From Deltaproteobacteria bacterium (GTDB lineage Bacteria > JADJOY01), in the NCBI GenBank assembly GCA_016713535.1, contig JADJOY010000018.1, forward strand, positions 209,928 through 273,927: DNA of 64,000 nt, given 5' to 3'. The notes below the pieces were generated by a model. It was not told the DNA's origin. It was given only the letters and a program-made list of their open reading frames with translations, and did not search any database. The stretch's first letter is position 1. Every line of letters begins with the position of its first letter. Below are positions 26,643 to 36,305 of the stretch, in pieces. Made by a program: the position numbers and the translations under genes.

Positions 26643-26851
26643 GCCGCGAGCCGCGGCGTGCGCAGGCATCGCGAGGGGACCGAGACCACCTCCAAGGGAC
26701 AGCGATCGGCCGGCTGGCGCCCGACGGAGCGGGCGCGCTCCAGGCCGTTCGTGGAGCGTCGGCGCGGCGTCACCGACCCAGGACGTCCGGCGGTCGCCGG
26801 AGCGACCGCGCAACCGGCCGGTCGCTGGGGGCTTGAAAAGCCCCTGAAGAG
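26643..26851. other. Intergenic region between convergent genes with repeat remnants
   Basis: No gene seen. It holds CGCCCGACGGAGCGGGCG and GGAGCGTCGGCGC, which resemble parts of the palindromic family inside uvrA, and the short palindrome CGGCGGTCGCCGG, which recurs near 41780. Confidence 0.4.
26828..26844. terminator. Hairpin between L,D-transpeptidase and SpoIID-like genes
   Basis: GGGGCTT (26828-26834) pairs with AAGCCCC (26838-26844) over a 3-base loop, 8 bp before the reverse gene's stop. Convergent placement suggests a shared terminator. Confidence 0.5.
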
Positions 26852-28171
26852 CTACTGCAACCGCGCGAGCTGCGTGCCGGGGTAATACGCGGACAGGATC
26901 TGCTCGTAGGGCATGCCGTCCTTGGCGAGGGCCGCCGTGCCCATCTGCGAGAGTCCGACCCCGTGGCCGAAGCCGCGCCCGGTGATCACGAACGCGGTCT
27001 TGGTCTGCGAGATCTCGAAGAGGGTCGACTTCACCTTGTAGCCGCCGAACATCGCCTTGAGCCGATCGGCGGAGATGTCGAGGAAGCCGCGCGAGTGGCG
27101 GACCCGCACCGTGGCCGCGCGCCCGGACGGCGTGCGCTGCATCACGTCCATGCTCGACACCTTCGCCACCTTGTAGCCGCTCGCCTTCAGGGTGCGCTCG
27201 AGGTCGCGGATGCTCATGCTGACGCGCCACGGCGTCGAGTTGGCGTCACCGGCGGGATCCGGCTGGGCCCGCAGGTAGGGCACGTCCTTGCTCCACACCC
27301 GGCTCGCGTCCTCGGTGTAGCCGCCGCTCGCGGCGTGGTAGGTGGCGAGGATGGGCGCGCCGCCGTAGATCAGGATCTGCGCCGCCGTGTCGCGTACGGC
27401 CTGGTCGCTGCGTGGGTCGGCGACCGACAGCCCACCGTACATCTGGGTGTCGATCGAGTCGGTGACGTCGAAGCTGCGGTTCGCGTTCTTCTCCATCTGG
27501 AACAGCGCGTAGGTGCGCGCCGCCACCGCGATGGTCTTGAGCGCCTCTGGCGACCACGTGGGTGGCACCTCGGCGGGCACCACGCCACGCAGGTACTCCT
27601 CCATCGGCAGCTCGTTGATGGCGCGCACCTTGCCGGACTCGGCGACGAACTTGAGGTCGCCGGCGTAGCGCTTGCCGTGGAGCTCGAGGCCGAGGCCGGA
27701 GCCGGGGGAGCGCACCCGGATCGCCGAGCCGACACTCTGGCCCTCGACGATCAGCGTGTCGCCGCGTGCGTCGACCGAGAGCCGGTTGTTCCACACCAGC
27801 GGCCGGTCGCCGGGATAGAGCTCGACCTCGAGCTCCGCAGGCGACCACACCACGAACGGACCGTTGGCCACCGCCAGCGACACCCGCACGGGTGTCAGGC
27901 TCGCGCCGGGCGCGTCGTCGGGCTCGATGCGGAACGTCGAGTCAGCGGCGCTGCCGAGGGCCTGCGCCCGTGACTGGGTCGAACGATAGACCGGACCCGA
28001 ATACCGGTCCGCGGTGCGCGGCACCAGCGTGGGCCGGGTGGCCGTCGGGCCGTAGAGCTCGCGGTCCGGCGGATGGCGAAGGTTCTCGGCGACGCGTGTG
28101 CTCGAGCACCCCGCGGCGACCAGAATGGAGAACGCGATGAAGCCAGTACGGAACGGCCGTTTCGTGCCCAT
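26852..28171 (-). CDS. SpoIID/LytB domain lipoprotein (amidase enhancer/lytic type)
   Basis: 439 residues from ATG 28171. Lipoprotein signal with lipobox VAAGC. The SpoIID domain is clear: MEEYLRGVVPAEVPPTWSPE, ALKTIAVAARTYAL, ILATYHAASGGYTED and GRGFGHGVGLSQMGTAALA near the end. SpoIID proteins cleave or remodel denuded glycan strands and occur outside sporulating bacteria. An upstream ATG at 28210 has GGAAGG directly next to it, too close for normal spacing, and would put 13 residues before the signal peptide. It converges with the L,D-transpeptidase, another wall enzyme. Confidence 0.85.
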   Translation of the reverse strand: MGTKRPFRTGFIAFSILVAAGCSSTRVAENLRHPPDRELYGPTATRPTLVPRTADRYSGPVYRSTQSRAQALGSAADSTFRIEPDDAPGASLTPVRVSLAVANGPFVVWSPAELEVELYPGDRPLVWNNRLSVDARGDTLIVEGQSVGSAIRVRSPGSGLGLELHGKRYAGDLKFVAESGKVRAINELPMEEYLRGVVPAEVPPTWSPEALKTIAVAARTYALFQMEKNANRSFDVTDSIDTQMYGGLSVADPRSDQAVRDTAAQILIYGGAPILATYHAASGGYTEDASRVWSKDVPYLRAQPDPAGDANSTPWRVSMSIRDLERTLKASGYKVAKVSSMDVMQRTPSGRAATVRVRHSRGFLDISADRLKAMFGGYKVKSTLFEISQTKTAFVITGRGFGHGVGLSQMGTAALAKDGMPYEQILSAYYPGTQLARLQ

Positions 28172-28390
28172 GCCAGACCGGCACGGGCACAGCGTTGCCT
28201 CGTCGATCATCCTTCCCCCGGGAGTAGGAAGCGCCGAGACACTACCTTACAAACTCGCGCGGAGGGAAGAAAAAAGAATCGCGACGCGCCCTTCCGGCGA
28301 GACGCAGGGCGTCACGACGGCGCCGGTTTTGCTTGACCTCGATCGCGCGAAGCTGACAGCATCGGCGCGCTCCGCCACCCTGGCACCACC

Positions 28391-30117
28391 ATGTGGACCG
28401 TCCTCGACCCGTTCCTGCCGCTCGTCGCGCGCGAGCGCGAGATCCTCGGCGACGCCAGCCGCTTCTTCGACTCCCTCGACCGCGCGACCGATCGGGCGCG
28501 GATCGGAGGTGCGCTCGAAGCCCTCGGCCGGCCGTTCCTGGTGGTGGTGGTCGGCGAATACAACTCGGGGAAGTCGAGCCTGATCAACGCGCTCCTCGGT
28601 GAGCCGATCCTCGCCACCGGGGTCGTGCCGACCACCGACAAGATCACCCTGGTGTGCCACGGCGAAGATCGCGGGCGCGCCGCCCCGACGAGAACCTCCT
28701 CGAGATCCGCCACCCCACGCCGTTCCTGCGCGACGTGAACCTGGTCGACACGCCGGGGACGAACAGCCTCACCAAGGCCCACCAGCGGATCGTCGAGGAC
28801 TACATCCCGAACGCGGACCTGATCCTGTTCGTGACCTCGACCGACCGGCCGCTCTCGGAGAGCGAGCGCCAGTTCCTGAGCCTGATCCGGGGGCGCTGGA
28901 AGCGCTCGCTGGTGTTCGTGCTCAACAAGGTCGACCTGGTGAAGCCGGCCGAGCTGGCGCAGATCATGGAGTACATCCAGCTCAACGCGGCGCAGGTGGT
29001 GGGTGAGGCGCCGCGCATCTTCCCGGTCTCGGTGCGGGCCGCCGAGCAAGCGCCCGGCGGTGCGCGAAGCCCCGAGGGGCGCAAGGCTTCGGGCCTCGCC
29101 GACATCGACGCGTTCGTGTTCGATCGCCTCGGTAACAAGGACAAGGTGCGGCTCAAGCTCACCGGGCCGATCGACGTGCTCGAGGAGCTGCTCGGTGAGT
29201 ACGCGGGCGAGCTCGATCGCGAGGAGGAGGCGCTGCGCGCCGAGACCCGCGGGCTCGAGCACGTGGTCGCGAACGTCCGCAACCGCGGCCAGGAGACGCT
29301 CGCCCGGCACCTGAAGCAGCTCGACCGGGTGGACGGGCTGCTCGAGCGGATCCGGGTCAAGAGTTACGAGTTCCTGGACGAGGCCATCCGGCTGCCGTCG
29401 CTGGTCAAATACAAGCTGTCGCGGAAGAAGGTCGAGGACGAGTTCCGCCGCCACGTGCTGGGCGAGGAGCACCTCGCCGAGCAGATGGACGAGGTGCTCT
29501 CGGAGACGATCACCGAGCTGGTGCGCGAGAACCAGGTGCTGTGGAACGACGCCATCGCGTTCGTCGACGAGCAGATCCGCGAGCGTGAGCTGCAGTCGCG
29601 GCTGGTGGGAAAGTCCACGAACGTGTGGGTGGACCGGCGCCGCGAGGGCCGGCTCGCGCTCAAGACCGCCGTCGAGAAGAACCTGAAGGAATTCAACATC
29701 GACTACGAGGCGGCCAAGGTGCAGGAGTCGGCGAGCGTCTCGTTTGCGCGCTTCGTGCAGGTCGAGATCGTGGGCGGCGGCGTGATCGCGCTCTTCACCG
29801 CGGCGCTCCACGACGTGAGCGGCATCGTGTTCGGGGTGCTCCTGGCCGGGCTCGGCTTCGTGGTGATCCCCATGAAGCGCAAGGACGCCAAGGTCAACCT
29901 CTCGAAGCGCATCGACTCGCTCGCCAGGGCGCTCAAGGACGCGCTGCGCTTCGAGCTCGAGAGCGCCGTGGCGCGCGCCGTCGACGACATCCCGGCCCAC
30001 CTCGACCCCTACACCAGCCTCTGCAGGGCCGACCGCGAGCGCATCGCGAAGGAACTCGACCCCATCAAGGGTCTGCGCGCCCGCTCGCGGGACCTGCGGC
30101 TGTCGCTGGAGGGGTGA
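28391..30117 (+). CDS. Bacterial dynamin-like GTPase, apparent frameshift
   Basis: About 575 residues if joined. The first frame carries G1 VGEYNSGKSSLINALLGE and GVVPTTDKITLV (G2-like); the second carries G3 VDTPGTNS and G4 LNKVDLVK, long helical stalk regions, and a C-terminal double membrane segment (GGGVIALFTAALHDVSGIVF; LLAGLGFVVIP). Dynamin-like proteins remodel or protect membranes. The frames meet at CCCC (28683-28686): one more C gives GRAAPDENLLEIRHP. The divergent partner is the SpoIID-like gene. Confidence 0.82.
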
Positions 30118-30176
30118 GAGTGGCGCGTCGCTCCGCTGGGGTGGGGCCGTGCCCCGCGGGAAGCGCGGCGCCGTGG

Positions 30177-30598
30177 CTACGGCGCGACCTCGAAACCCAG
30201 TGCTCCTGCGTTGGTACGCAGCCGATCGTCGGTCGACACCACGACCAGGCGGGGAACGCTGCTCGACAGCTTTTCCAGCGTGGCGAGGTGGATCGCGTCG
30301 AACGTTCGCACGGGCTCCACGGGGAAGGGGCGAGCGCAGCGTGCAAGCACGTCCTCGTCGATCGGAGCGACCGCCCAGAGATCACTCTCCGCGGCGAAGT
30401 CGGCCTCCCGCGATGCAAGGGTGGCCGCCAGCGCTGGCGTCGTGATCCGAAGGCGCGCCAGGACGCGTCCCGCCTCGGCGAGCGTGAGTCGGGAGGTGGT
30501 GACGAGCTCGGCGCCGCGTAACAGCTCGCGGATCCGCGCCGCCCCGCGCCGTCGAACAGGCCTCGCAGAACGGCGCTCGTCTCCAGGTACAGGTTCAT
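30177..30598 (-). CDS. PIN-domain toxin (VapC-like), apparent frameshift
   Basis: The first frame begins MNLYLETSAVLRGLFDGAG, the second continues AARIRELLRGAELVTTSRLT through FDAIHLATLEKL and VVSTDDRLRTNAGALG. One missing base in the run at 30542-30545 would join them into about 140 residues, the size of a PIN ribonuclease. The usual first Asp (xDTSA) is Glu here, a conservative change that may still bind metal. Its start overlaps the antitoxin stop by ATGA, the standard toxin-antitoxin layout. Confidence 0.75.
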
Positions 30599-30900
30599 CG
30601 GGTTTCGTCGCGAGCCTCGGCGAGGAGCGCGTCGATCCGCACCGTGGTGAGACCACCGGGCGGGTCCACACGGCGGTAGTCGTTGGGGCGCCGCTCACGC
30701 AAGGGTGGCCGGACTCCGAGCGCTACGAGCTTCACCATCGGGTCGGCCACGCCCATCGTCGTCCCCTGGCCGAACTCGGCGGGGCCGAGTCGCGCAACGA
30801 CTCGGCCCCGGTCGGTGACCGCGAAGATCTCACCTGCGTGAGCCGCGCGCAGATAGCTCGAAAGCCTGGACTTGAGCTCCTTGACGTTCACCACACGCAT
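30595..30900 (-). CDS. Phd/YefM-family antitoxin
   Basis: 101 residues. The N-terminal half MRVVNVKELKSRLSSYLRAA then GEIFAVTDRGRVVARLGP is the classic Phd/YefM DNA-binding and dimerisation domain; the C-terminal half (LREPRPNDYRR-like, DALLAEARDE) would wrap the toxin. It precedes and overlaps the PIN toxin. The start at 30900 was chosen over 30927 because the family begins at this Met and the palindromic operator lies just upstream. Confidence 0.85.
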   Translation of the reverse strand: MRVVNVKELKSRLSSYLRAAHAGEIFAVTDRGRVVARLGPAEFGQGTTMGVADPMVKLVALGVRPPLRERRPNDYRRVDPPGGLTTVRIDALLAEARDETR

Positions 30901-30920
30901 GCAGCGACCGTAGTCACCAG

Positions 30921-30934
30921 TGACCACCTGGTCA
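30921..30934 (-). promoter_or_regulatory. Palindromic operator of the toxin-antitoxin pair
   Basis: TGACCACCTGGTCA is a perfect 6-bp inverted repeat with a 2-bp centre, 20 bp upstream of the antitoxin start. The adjoining GTCACCAGTGAC is a near-palindrome sharing bases with it. Antitoxins of this family repress their own promoters, so this is the likely site. Confidence 0.5.
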
Positions 30935-31218
30935 ATCGCTGCCGGGATGTCGCGACGCTCGCGCTTCCGGACCTGCCTGACGCGCTCGCCGCGATTGGCG
31001 CGCGGGTTGCTCTGCTCGCGTGCAGTGGGAGCGTGTACGCGCGGGCCGGCGGCGTCGGGAGCGTCGCCCGGCCCGCCCTCTCACCCAATCTCGCGAAAGC
31101 CCGTGCGGCAGGCTGAATCGGCGCGCACGCTCACGCGGGCGTGCCGGGCGCCCACCGTGTCCTCGCGGACACGCGCCGGCTACCCGCGGACACGATTGCC
31201 GGGCGCGGGCCGGCCGCC
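30935..31218. other. Gap without a recognised gene
   Basis: Nothing convincing is coded between the toxin-antitoxin operator and the next reverse gene. CGTGTCC/GGACACG (31156-31162 and 31167-31173, loop TCGC) forms a 7-bp hairpin that could end transcription of the neighbouring gene. Confidence 0.5.
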
Positions 31219-31683
31219 CTATTCGATCCCGCGCATGCGCTCGCCGTAGTCCCAGCTCGTGAGGCGGGCGGGGATGATCTCGATCGCGACCTCGCGGTCG
31301 ACCCGCGAGAGCAGCCAGCGCGCCAGCTCGGATGTCTCGTCGCCGAGGTAGCGCCCGATCAGCGCGCGTAGCACCTCGGCGCCCGCCGCCACGTCGATCC
31401 GCGCCGTGCCCTGCCCGCGCACGCCGCTGTAGGGCGGTTGGTCGCCGGCGACCTCGAAGCCGCAGCGCGGATCCACGCGCAGCGCGCGCACCAGGCGGGC
31501 GGTTCCGATCGTCGCGCACCACAGCGACCGCCCGCGGCGCACGTACCAGAGCGAGGTCACGCACGGCGTGCCGCTGGGCGCCAGCGTGGCGAGGCGCATG
31601 GGTATGCGCGACGCGTCGAGGTGCCGGGTCACGGCCTCGGCATCCCAGGGGCCGGAGAGGGTGGGGTGGGGTTGCTCGCGCAT
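31219..31683 (-). CDS. Pyridoxamine 5'-phosphate oxidase-like flavin-binding protein
   Basis: 154 residues. A split-barrel pattern is visible: IPMRLATLAPSGTPCVTSLWYV, LWCATIGTARLVRALRVDPRCGFEV, and GVRGQGTARID, as in PNPOx-like FMN, F420 or haem-binding proteins. Conserved residues for true PNP oxidase were not identified, so the cofactor and substrate are open. ATG 31683 has GGAGG 6-7 bp upstream (31690-31694 on the + strand); a GTG at 31710 lacks a good site. Confidence 0.75.
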   Translation of the reverse strand: MREQPHPTLSGPWDAEAVTRHLDASRIPMRLATLAPSGTPCVTSLWYVRRGRSLWCATIGTARLVRALRVDPRCGFEVAGDQPPYSGVRGQGTARIDVAAGAEVLRALIGRYLGDETSELARWLLSRVDREVAIEIIPARLTSWDYGERMRGIE

Positions 31684-31727
31684 GCGCTGCCTCCGATCAT
31701 TCAGTTTCACAAAATCTATACATCAAC

Positions 31728-31756
31728 TTGACAGTACATGAACAGCGCCTTAGGTT
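31728..31756 (+). promoter_or_regulatory. Sigma-70-like promoter for the DUF4397 lipoprotein
   Basis: TTGACA (31728-31733) matches the -35 consensus exactly and is followed after 17 bp by TAGGTT (31751-31756) as -10. The region is AT-rich and also carries a reverse-strand TATAGA that may serve the divergent flavoprotein gene. Confidence 0.5.
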
Positions 31757-31836
31757 GCGAGCCGATTCGAGCTACGGACGAACGACCAACGAGGCCCGGG
31801 CCGTGCCGAGCACGGCGGGCGACAGGGGGAACGACG

Positions 31837-33279
31837 ATGAAACCGCGACATCGATGGATGGGGCTGATGCTCCTGGGAGTCCTCGCGATGACGCCGCTCG
31901 GCTGCGGCGACGACAACGACAAGACGCCCGCGCCCGAGCCGACGGCGCGGATCCGCGTCGTCCACGCGTCGCCGGACGCTCCGGCGGTCGACGTGTACGC
32001 GCGCGGCGTCGCCACGCCGCTGTTCGCCGACGTCGAGTACGGCGAGGCCACGCAGTACGCCACCGTCCCGGCCGGTGACTACGTCATCGACCTGCGCGCG
32101 ACAGGTGCCTCGGCCACCAGCGCTCCTGCGTTTTCGACCGGTAGCCTGACCCTCACCGATGGCGCCTCGATCACGGCGCTCGCCTCGGGCCTGCTCGGCT
32201 CGACCGACGGCGACGACCGCTTCCGCGTGCTGGCGCTCGCCGACGCCTTCGGCGCCGACGGCGCGGGCCAGGCGCGGGTGCGCATCGTCCACGCCGGCGC
32301 CGACGCGCCCGCGGTGGCGATCGACGTGGGTGACGACGGTTCGCCCGAGGTCGCCTCGCTCGGCCGCTTCGCCGATACGGGTGAGGCTGGCGTCACGCTG
32401 CCGGCCGGCCAGTCGCTCCAGGTCGGCATCCGGCTGACCGAGGCCGATGGCGGCGCACGAGTCACCGCGTTCACGATCCCGGCGCTGGGCTCGGGCGCGA
32501 GCTACTACGTGGTGGCCACCGGCCTGCTCGCCGAGCTGCCGCGTGACGCGGCGGGCTTCGGCCTGCTCGCCGTCGACGAGGGCGGCAGCGCGGCGCTCGT
32601 GCGCCAGAACCCGGTCGTGTTCGCGCTGCACGCCGGGCCCGACGCGCCGGCCGTGGACCTCGGCGCCGGCGGCGCCGCGCTCGCGACCGATCTCTCCTTC
32701 GGCAACCTGAGCGCGCCCATCCAGGTCGCGCCCGGCTCCTATCCGATCGACGTCTATGCAGCGGGCGGACTCGAGGCCGGCGACGCGCCGGTGGCGACCG
32801 TCACCACCCCGGCGCTCGCCGCGGGCGAGCGGTATCTCGCCATCGCGACGGGCTTCCTGGCACCCGCCGAGGGCGAAAACGGCTTCGGGATCGTGTTCGA
32901 GCGTGACGGGTTCGACGCCGCAGGGTCGGACGCGCTGGTGCGCGTGGTCCACGCGTCGCCGGACGCGCCCGCGGTGGACGTGGGCGTGGTGACGGACGGC
33001 GTGTTCGGCGCCGTCGAGCCGCTCTCCGGGCTCGCCTTCGGTGACGCTTCCGACGAGGGCGGCGTGACCCTCGCGGCGGGCACCTACACGCTCGGCGTCG
33101 CGCCCGCGGGCACGACCACGGCGGTGGCCACGTTCGGTGTGCCGCTCGCGAGCGGCCAGAAGGTGTTCGGCGTGGCGGCGGGTGCGCTCGGAGGCGGCGA
33201 GGGCCGCGAGAGCTTCCGGCTCATCGCGATCGACACCGCGATCTTCCCGTGGGCGGCGGCGAGCCTGCTGCCCAACTGA
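31837..33279 (+). CDS. DUF4397 repeat lipoprotein
   Basis: 480 residues. Lipoprotein signal with lipobox TPLGC. Four related beta units follow, each opening with a variant of RVVHASPDAPAVDVYA and closing with a VATGLL-like strand; the first and last are the most conserved, the third is degenerate (FALHAGPDAPAVDL). DUF4397 proteins are envelope-attached with unknown function. ATG 31837 was chosen because the signal peptide begins there; the upstream in-frame extension includes the promoter. Confidence 0.85.
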   Translation: MKPRHRWMGLMLLGVLAMTPLGCGDDNDKTPAPEPTARIRVVHASPDAPAVDVYARGVATPLFADVEYGEATQYATVPAGDYVIDLRATGASATSAPAFSTGSLTLTDGASITALASGLLGSTDGDDRFRVLALADAFGADGAGQARVRIVHAGADAPAVAIDVGDDGSPEVASLGRFADTGEAGVTLPAGQSLQVGIRLTEADGGARVTAFTIPALGSGASYYVVATGLLAELPRDAAGFGLLAVDEGGSAALVRQNPVVFALHAGPDAPAVDLGAGGAALATDLSFGNLSAPIQVAPGSYPIDVYAAGGLEAGDAPVATVTTPALAAGERYLAIATGFLAPAEGENGFGIVFERDGFDAAGSDALVRVVHASPDAPAVDVGVVTDGVFGAVEPLSGLAFGDASDEGGVTLAAGTYTLGVAPAGTTTAVATFGVPLASGQKVFGVAAGALGGGEGRESFRLIAIDTAIFPWAAASLLPN

Positions 33280-33365
33280 GAGCGTCTCTCGGCGCAGTCT
33301 CTTCTCTTCGGTCTCAGGCTCCTCGGGCACGCTACCGTGCCAGCAGCCCGGGGAGCTGGGGCGTC

Positions 33366-33388
33366 GGATCGACCGGGGTGGTCGATCC
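33366..33388. terminator. Hairpin downstream of the DUF4397 gene
   Basis: GGATCGACC (33366-33374) and GGTCGATCC (33380-33388) form a perfect 9-bp stem over GGGGT, followed by the T-containing CCCTTCTTCGTGTT. A second hairpin, GTCGGCG/CGCCGAC, lies about 80 bp further and resembles the REP-like elements. Confidence 0.55.
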
Positions 33389-33537
33389 GGCGCCCTTCTT
33401 CGTGTTGGGTGGAGGCGTCGCGGTCCCTCGCGACCGTCGGGGAGGGCTGGGTCGGCGACGGAGCGCCGACGCTCCACGGCCTGGCGCACGCGCCCGCTCC
33501 GTCCGGCGCCAGCCGATCGATCCCGGTTCGTCCCGAG

Positions 33538-34518
33538 CTACATCCGCAGCACGATCTTGCCCACGTTGGCGTTGGTCTCCATGTATTCGTGGGCGGCGCG
33601 CGCCTCGTCGAGGGCGAACACCCGATCGATCACCGGCACCACCTGGCGGGTCTCGAGGAGCGGGAGCACCGCCCGCGCGAACCCCTGGGTGGCGGCGATC
33701 TTCTCCTCGAGCGGCCGCGAGCGCAGCACGCTGCCCATGATCCTGAGCCGCTTGTTGAGCAGCAGGTCGGCGCGCAGGTTGGCGGGCGTCATGTCGAGGA
33801 GCCCGATCAGTACCATCCGGCCGCAGCGCGCCAGGCTCGCGAGGTTCGCTTCCCAGTAGCCCGGACCGACGGTGTCGAGGATCACGTGGACGCCCGCGCC
33901 ACCGGTGGCCTCACGCACCGCCTTGGCGAGGTCGCCCGCGGTGCGATCGATGCCCACGTCGAGCCCCAGCTCGCGCGCTCGCTCGAGCTTCGCGGCCGAG
34001 CCGGCCGTGCCGAGGGTGGTGGCACCGGCGCGGTGCGCGAGCTGCACCGCCGCCGTTCCCACGCCGCCGGCGACCGCGTGAACGAGGACGCTCTCGCCGA
34101 GACCGAGCGCGGCCTGGGTGAAGAGCGCGTCGTGCGCGGTGATGAAGACCTCGGGGATCGCCGCCGCCTCTTCCCAGCTCAGGTGCGCCGGCACCTTCAC
34201 CGCCATGCGCGCGTGGGTGACGATCTTCTCCGAGTAGCCGCCCCCGCCGAGGATCCCGAACACCCGGTCGCCCACGCCATGCTCGCGCACCGCGGCGCCG
34301 ACCGCCTCGACCTCGCCGGCGAACTCGAGCCCGGGGACGTCGGCGGGGGAATCGGGCGGCGCGGGGTAGAACCCACGGCGCTGGATCAGGTCCGCGCGGT
34401 TGAGGGCGGTCGCGCGCACCGCGACGCGGATCTCGCCGGGACCGGGCTCGGGCGCTGGACGCTCCTGCAGCTCGAGGACGTCGGGGCCGCCCACCTCGCG
34501 GATCGCGACGACCTTCAC
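33538..34518 (-). CDS. NAD(P)H:quinone oxidoreductase (zeta-crystallin-like MDR)
   Basis: 326 residues. Medium-chain reductase fold without the structural zinc loop: ALNRADLIQRRGFYPAPP, GVGDRVFGILGGGGYSE, and the cofactor motif VHAVAGGVGTAAVQLAHRAG. DTVGPGYWEANL is typical of the PIG3/quinone reductase subgroup, which reduces quinones or enones with NADPH. The start is GTG, overlapping the histidine-kinase stop by GTGA, so the two are coupled. Confidence 0.88.
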   Translation of the reverse strand: MKVVAIREVGGPDVLELQERPAPEPGPGEIRVAVRATALNRADLIQRRGFYPAPPDSPADVPGLEFAGEVEAVGAAVREHGVGDRVFGILGGGGYSEKIVTHARMAVKVPAHLSWEEAAAIPEVFITAHDALFTQAALGLGESVLVHAVAGGVGTAAVQLAHRAGATTLGTAGSAAKLERARELGLDVGIDRTAGDLAKAVREATGGAGVHVILDTVGPGYWEANLASLARCGRMVLIGLLDMTPANLRADLLLNKRLRIMGSVLRSRPLEEKIAATQGFARAVLPLLETRQVVPVIDRVFALDEARAAHEYMETNANVGKIVLRM

Positions 34519-36098
34519 GGCGTGCCCTCGCGAGCCGGCGCGTCTCCCGGCCCGGGCGGGAGCGTCATCGCGTCGGCGTGACCGATGATGGGCAGGAACA
34601 GCCGGATGCGCGTGCCACCGCCGGGCGCGGCGTCGATCACGAGCGCGCCGCGATGGCCGCGCACGATCGCCGCCACCGCCAGCAGCCCGAGCCGCCGCGG
34701 CGAGGGCCCGGTGACCGCGAGCGGGTCGAGCAGTCGCGCACGCGCCGCGGTGTCGAGGCCGTTGCCTTCGTGGCTCATCTCGATCAGTGCATAGGGGCCG
34801 GGTGCCAGGTCGCCGAGGGCGCGCTCGCGCGCGGCGGGGCCGTGCGAGAGCACGGTGCGCGACGCTCGCAACCGGATCGCGCTGATGCGCTTCCCCATCG
34901 CCTCGAGCGCGTCCGCCACCAGCCGATCGACGGCGTCGAGCAGCCGCCCGGGGTCGGCCGCGACGTTGAGCGGCGCGCCGTGCGCCTGGTAGGTGATCGC
35001 GAGGTCGCCGTGCAGCGCCGGCGACAGCGCGCGCAGGTGCGCCGGGATGAGCTGGTCGATGTCCACGGTGCGCAGGTCGAGCGGGCTCTCGCCGGCGTAG
35101 GCGAGCATCTGCCTGCACACCTGCGCGCCACGATGCACGGCGCTGCGGATGTCCTCGAAGCTCTCCACCGGCACGTTCGCGTTGCGCGGCGTGCAGCGCT
35201 CGATCAGGTCGGCCGAGCCCAGGATCACGTGCAGCAGGTTGTTGAACTCGTGCGCCACGCCGCGCGCGAGCGCCTCGAGGTCGTGAGAGCGCTCGATCTG
35301 CGTGACGAGCGCCTCGAGGCGCCGCTGCTCGGCCTCGGCGCGCGCGCGCTCGAGACGCACCACGAAATACCAGCGTGTGCCGAGCCACCCCACGTGGCCG
35401 AACGCGAAGCTGAAGGAGGTGGAGAGCAGCGCCACTCCCCCCGCCTCGACCCAGTGCGGGTACGTCGCGGCCTCGGCGCTGGTGAGCGCGATCGCCGCCC
35501 ACGTGACGCCGGTGGTGCCCACCACCATCGCGAGACGGGCGAGCGGGGGCACGAGCACGAACATCGTGAACGCGGGCGCCACCACCGCGGTGTGGATCCA
35601 CGGCGACTCGAGGGGCACGATGCGGCCCAGCACCGCGAAGGTCCCACCCGAGAGCGTCATGATCGTCGCGGCGACGAGCGGCGCCGGGCTCGCGCCGCTG
35701 TCGACGCGGCGCTCGACGAGCCGCGTCGCACCGAGCGCGATCCCCGCGTAGGCGAGTCGCCACGCGCCGAGCAGCGCGAGCTCGACCGGCGCGTGGGAGA
35801 GCACCAGCAGGTCGATCGGCCACAACACCACCATCAGTGATGCGGTGAGCACGAGCAGCACCTGCGCGGCGCGGCCGGTGGCGCTGCCCGCGAAACGCCC
35901 GAACTCGAGCTCGTGCGTGGCTTCGAGCCGCGGTCCGGCGAGGTTCGCTCGCAGGCTCGCACACCACGCGAGCGCGCGGTCGGCCGACCCGGAGGGGAAG
36001 GCGGGCTCGCGCAGCAGCTCGCCGGGATACCGATCCGGCATACCGGCCGGATCGCGCACCGGGGGTTCCCCGGATCGGGCTCGGCTTGGCGACGGCAT
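34515..36098 (-). CDS. Membrane histidine kinase, degenerate ATPase domain
   Basis: 527 residues. Five or six membrane helices occupy about residues 78-245, a coiled linker follows, then the phosphoacceptor helix LARGVAHEFNNLLHVILGSA. The HATPase region is divergent: an N-box-like LVADALEAMGKR and a C-terminal GPSPRRLGLLAVAAIVRGHRG are present, but a clear DxGxG box is missing (SHEGNGLD in its place). It may be weakly active or use the HWE/divergent type. It has no adjacent response regulator and is coupled to a quinone reductase gene, so redox sensing is possible (inference). Confidence 0.75.
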   Translation of the reverse strand: MPSPSRARSGEPPVRDPAGMPDRYPGELLREPAFPSGSADRALAWCASLRANLAGPRLEATHELEFGRFAGSATGRAAQVLLVLTASLMVVLWPIDLLVLSHAPVELALLGAWRLAYAGIALGATRLVERRVDSGASPAPLVAATIMTLSGGTFAVLGRIVPLESPWIHTAVVAPAFTMFVLVPPLARLAMVVGTTGVTWAAIALTSAEAATYPHWVEAGGVALLSTSFSFAFGHVGWLGTRWYFVVRLERARAEAEQRRLEALVTQIERSHDLEALARGVAHEFNNLLHVILGSADLIERCTPRNANVPVESFEDIRSAVHRGAQVCRQMLAYAGESPLDLRTVDIDQLIPAHLRALSPALHGDLAITYQAHGAPLNVAADPGRLLDAVDRLVADALEAMGKRISAIRLRASRTVLSHGPAARERALGDLAPGPYALIEMSHEGNGLDTAARARLLDPLAVTGPSPRRLGLLAVAAIVRGHRGALVIDAAPGGGTRIRLFLPIIGHADAMTLPPGPGDAPAREGTP

Positions 36099-36305
36099 GT
36101 TCGTCGTGGAGGCCAGCGAGGGCTGCGGTACGCGATTGGATCGATCCGCTGGTCGAGGGTACCACGGCGCGGTCGGCCGGCGCTCGCGCCCGATCGTTCG
36201 GTCCGGCGACGCCGCGGCGACGCGCCAGCTCTCGCTCGCACCGCGGGTTTCGCGGTACGCTCCCGCTTCCCCCGCGACGGGGCAACGAGCAGGAGGGGCT
36301 CAAGC

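Noticed and set aside
26643-26836. Short forward open frames after the L,D-transpeptidase
   Set aside because: Arg-rich, without ribosome sites, and made of palindromic repeat remnants.
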